Origin: Bacteroidales bacterium
GTDB taxonomy: Bacteria > Bacteroidota > Bacteroidia > Bacteroidales > UBA12077
DNA: 14,017 nucleotides
Reading direction: 5' to 3'
NCBI GenBank assembly: GCA_030643125.1
Contig: DAOWML010000021.1
Coordinates: 1-14,017 of the forward strand
The notes beneath the pieces were generated by a model. That model was not told where the DNA came from. It was given only the letters and a program-made list of their open reading frames with translations, and did no database searches. Within the stretch, counting starts at the first letter, position 1. Every line of letters starts with the position of its first letter. A program made the position numbers and the translations under genes. Positions 12,912 through 14,017 of the stretch are shown piece after piece.

Positions 12912-13448
12912 TTAATAACTTTTAACTTTAAGATCGCCAAAAACTACATCAGCTTTTATATAAATATGGTTTGTATCTCTGTTGAAAGTATCACTCTCAT
13001 ACCTTCCTGTACCAAATGAAGCAGTATTTCCATTCGGTAGTTTAGCATTAGCAAACACTACATCAGCTTTTATCTTAACAGGAGTTTTTTCATCAATTTT
13101 TAAAATTGTTCCTCCAAAAATAGTGTTAATTTCAATCTCTTTTGAGCCTTCAGAAAGATCAATATTTCGTAAATCGATAATCGAACTACCAAAAATAATA
13201 TTGTATTCTTTAAAATTTTCGTCCTGGCCATCTATTCTGCTTTCGCTAAAGATGGTTGTATTTTCATCAACATGCCCATGCCAGAAATTAAAATTACCAA
13301 TCAGTAATTTTATTCCAATAAAAATAAAAAAGAATGCAATAACGAATTTAACGAGGGGGAAATTAATGTTAAAAACAACGCGAATAACAATTCCTAATCC
13401 GATAAGAATTAATAAAGCTCCCCAGAATAAACCTGCTCCCATTTTCAT
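12912..13448 (-). CDS. LiaF-like cell-envelope stress membrane protein
   Basis: The 178-residue protein has two N-terminal membrane helices (about 6-25 and 30-51) of the LiaI/LiaF type, then a soluble C-terminal domain of repeated short beta strands with an 'I..i(F)G...i.l' pattern: NIIFGSSIIDL (83-93), NTIFGGTILKI (108-118), DVVFANAKLP (129-138) and DVVFGDLKV (167-175). This is the LiaF C-terminal (cell wall-active antibiotics response) beta-helix pattern. In Firmicutes, LiaF restrains the LiaRS two-component system; here no histidine kinase or response regulator lies nearby, so the role is uncertain. The ATG at 13448 precedes a second in-frame ATG by two codons. Confidence 0.82.
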   Translation of the reverse strand: MKMGAGLFWGALLILIGLGIVIRVVFNINFPLVKFVIAFFFIFIGIKLLIGNFNFWHGHVDENTTIFSESRIDGQDENFKEYNIIFGSSIIDLRNIDLSEGSKEIEINTIFGGTILKIDEKTPVKIKADVVFANAKLPNGNTASFGTGRYESDTFNRDTNHIYIKADVVFGDLKVKSY

Positions 13449-13480
13449 AGTTTTAATGATTAAACAATAGTTAAAAAAGA

Positions 13481-13511
13481 TAAATTTACGGAATTAATAA
13501 AGAATGTCAAC
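13481..13511 (-). promoter_or_regulatory. candidate promoter of the LiaF-like gene
   Basis: On the minus strand GTTG (13511-13508), exactly 19 bases, then TAAATTTA (13488-13481) gives a 3/4 match to the -33 TTTG and a 7/8 match to TAnnTTTG (last G replaced by A). The start codon is 32 bases downstream. Confidence 0.4.
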
Positions 13512-13596
13512 TAAAAATCCAATCATAAAAAATGACCGGATTAATTTTAATTCTAATATTTCACCTGTTTGTAATTTTGCATTTGACTGACATACA

Positions 13597-13615
13597 GGAT
13601 GACTTGAAGTCATCC
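13597..13615. repeat. perfect palindrome behind the transposase, REP-like hairpin
   Basis: GGATGACTT (13597-13605), a single G, then AAGTCATCC (13607-13615) is a perfect 9-base inverted repeat. It lies 18 bases beyond the stop of the RAYT-type transposase gene, on its 3' side. RAYT transposases are associated with short palindromic REP elements flanking their genes, so this is a candidate REP unit. A simple transcription terminator is the alternative, but no T-run follows in the transposase direction. Confidence 0.5.
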
Positions 13616-13633
13616 CCTCACTACACTATACTA

Positions 13634-14017
13634 TCACTTTTCTCTTACATTTAATTCCCATTGCTTCACTATAGTTTTATTGACTAAAGTTCCGTTACGC
13701 AACCCCAAATAATCTTTTGCAGAAGAAAATTCCCAATCGGTTTCTTTTAAAACCAGGTTCGCTTTTATCGGATTTTGATGTATATAATTAAAACAAGCTT
13801 GCGGGTATTCTTTTTCAGGGTTTGTAGAATTTATTTGAGTAATCCCGTTTTTCGTAATAAAAGACGGAGTTATGCCATCAGGACAATTTAAACATTCGGC
13901 TTTGGTATGCTCTTTAAATAACGAGCCAGTCGTATTTTTCTGTTTATTAATAGCCCTTGTATAACTTCTTAACATTATCCCTATTGATTCGTTTAACGTA
14001 TGCTTTGTCAGAGTCTG
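13634..14017 (-). CDS. REP-associated tyrosine transposase (Y1_Tnp/IS200-like), partial
   Basis: The frame is open from the right window edge to a TGA at 13634, showing the C-terminal 127 residues; the N-terminal part with the HUH motif is outside. Motifs typical of RAYT/Y1 transposases are SIGIMLRSYTRAINKQ (the Tyr here is probably the catalytic nucleophile), TGSLFKEHTKAEC, FNYIHQNPIKANLV and TDWEFSSAKDYLGLRNGTLVNK. The roughly 35-residue insertion between KAEC and FNYIHQNP is a feature I associate with Bacteroidota members of the family. These are single-copy, domesticated or REP-mobilising HUH nucleases acting on single-stranded hairpins. A perfect palindrome follows the stop. Confidence 0.88.
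   Translation of the reverse strand, partial: QTLTKHTLNESIGIMLRSYTRAINKQKNTTGSLFKEHTKAECLNCPDGITPSFITKNGITQINSTNPEKEYPQACFNYIHQNPIKANLVLKETDWEFSSAKDYLGLRNGTLVNKTIVKQWELNVREK

Noticed and set aside
12982..13470. Open reading frame of 162 codons on the plus strand
   Set aside because: Antisense to the LiaF-like gene, whose membrane helices and beta repeats are clear. The opposite frame has no known motif and would run into that gene's own promoter region.

Overview
The window is AT-rich, tightly packed chromosomal DNA from a member of the Bacteroidota, probably a Bacteroidales/Marinilabiliales-type or Flavobacteria-related lineage. Three things point there. The gene neighbourhood rsfS-ftsH-cdsA-psd sits divergent from a short biotin ligase. 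Candidate promoters fit the Bacteroidota consensus (TTTG, about 19 bases, TAnnTTTG) rather than sigma70, and purine-rich ribosome binding sites are largely absent. Several proteins are typical Bacteroidota forms: a TlpA-like protein with a DUF4369-like N-terminus, a cytosolic BtuF-like metal receptor and a RAYT-type transposase.

Layout. Positions 1-885 (minus) hold most of an AI-2E/PerM family membrane protein that runs off the left edge. Positions 1014-2475 (plus) hold an EamA/DMT transporter and a small unknown lipoprotein. Positions 6654-2659 (minus) are an operon rsfS > ftsH > cdsA > psd, covering ribosome silencing, membrane protein quality control and phosphatidylethanolamine synthesis. 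The psd frame is broken by an apparent one-base deletion just before its pyruvoyl serine. Positions 6914-7654 (plus) hold a monofunctional biotin ligase, converging on pyrE > SRPBCC-like protein (8743-7659, minus). A NUDIX hydrolase (8751-9365, plus) starts only 7 bases from the pyrE start. A second minus operon (12080-9383) encodes a BtuF-like receptor, coaD and a thioredoxin-fold exported protein with a degenerate active site. Next come a coiled-coil protein with an internal duplication (plus), a LiaF-like membrane protein (minus) and a partial RAYT-type transposase (minus, running off the right edge).

Functional themes. Envelope and phospholipid biogenesis (cdsA, psd, ftsH, LiaF-like) is mixed with basic cofactor and nucleotide metabolism (biotin ligation, coenzyme A, UMP synthesis). 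I see no tRNA, rRNA, CRISPR array or riboswitch, and no stretch over 300 bases lacks a gene.

What stands out. Convergent gene ends carry perfect inverted repeats, two of which overlap both stop codons. A short GC-rich repeat occurs three times, twice inside coding sequence. A perfect palindrome lies just behind the transposase, consistent with a REP-type mobile hairpin. I found no clear undescribed multi-gene defence or metabolic system: most of the window is conserved housekeeping, and the interest lies in its small-scale structure.
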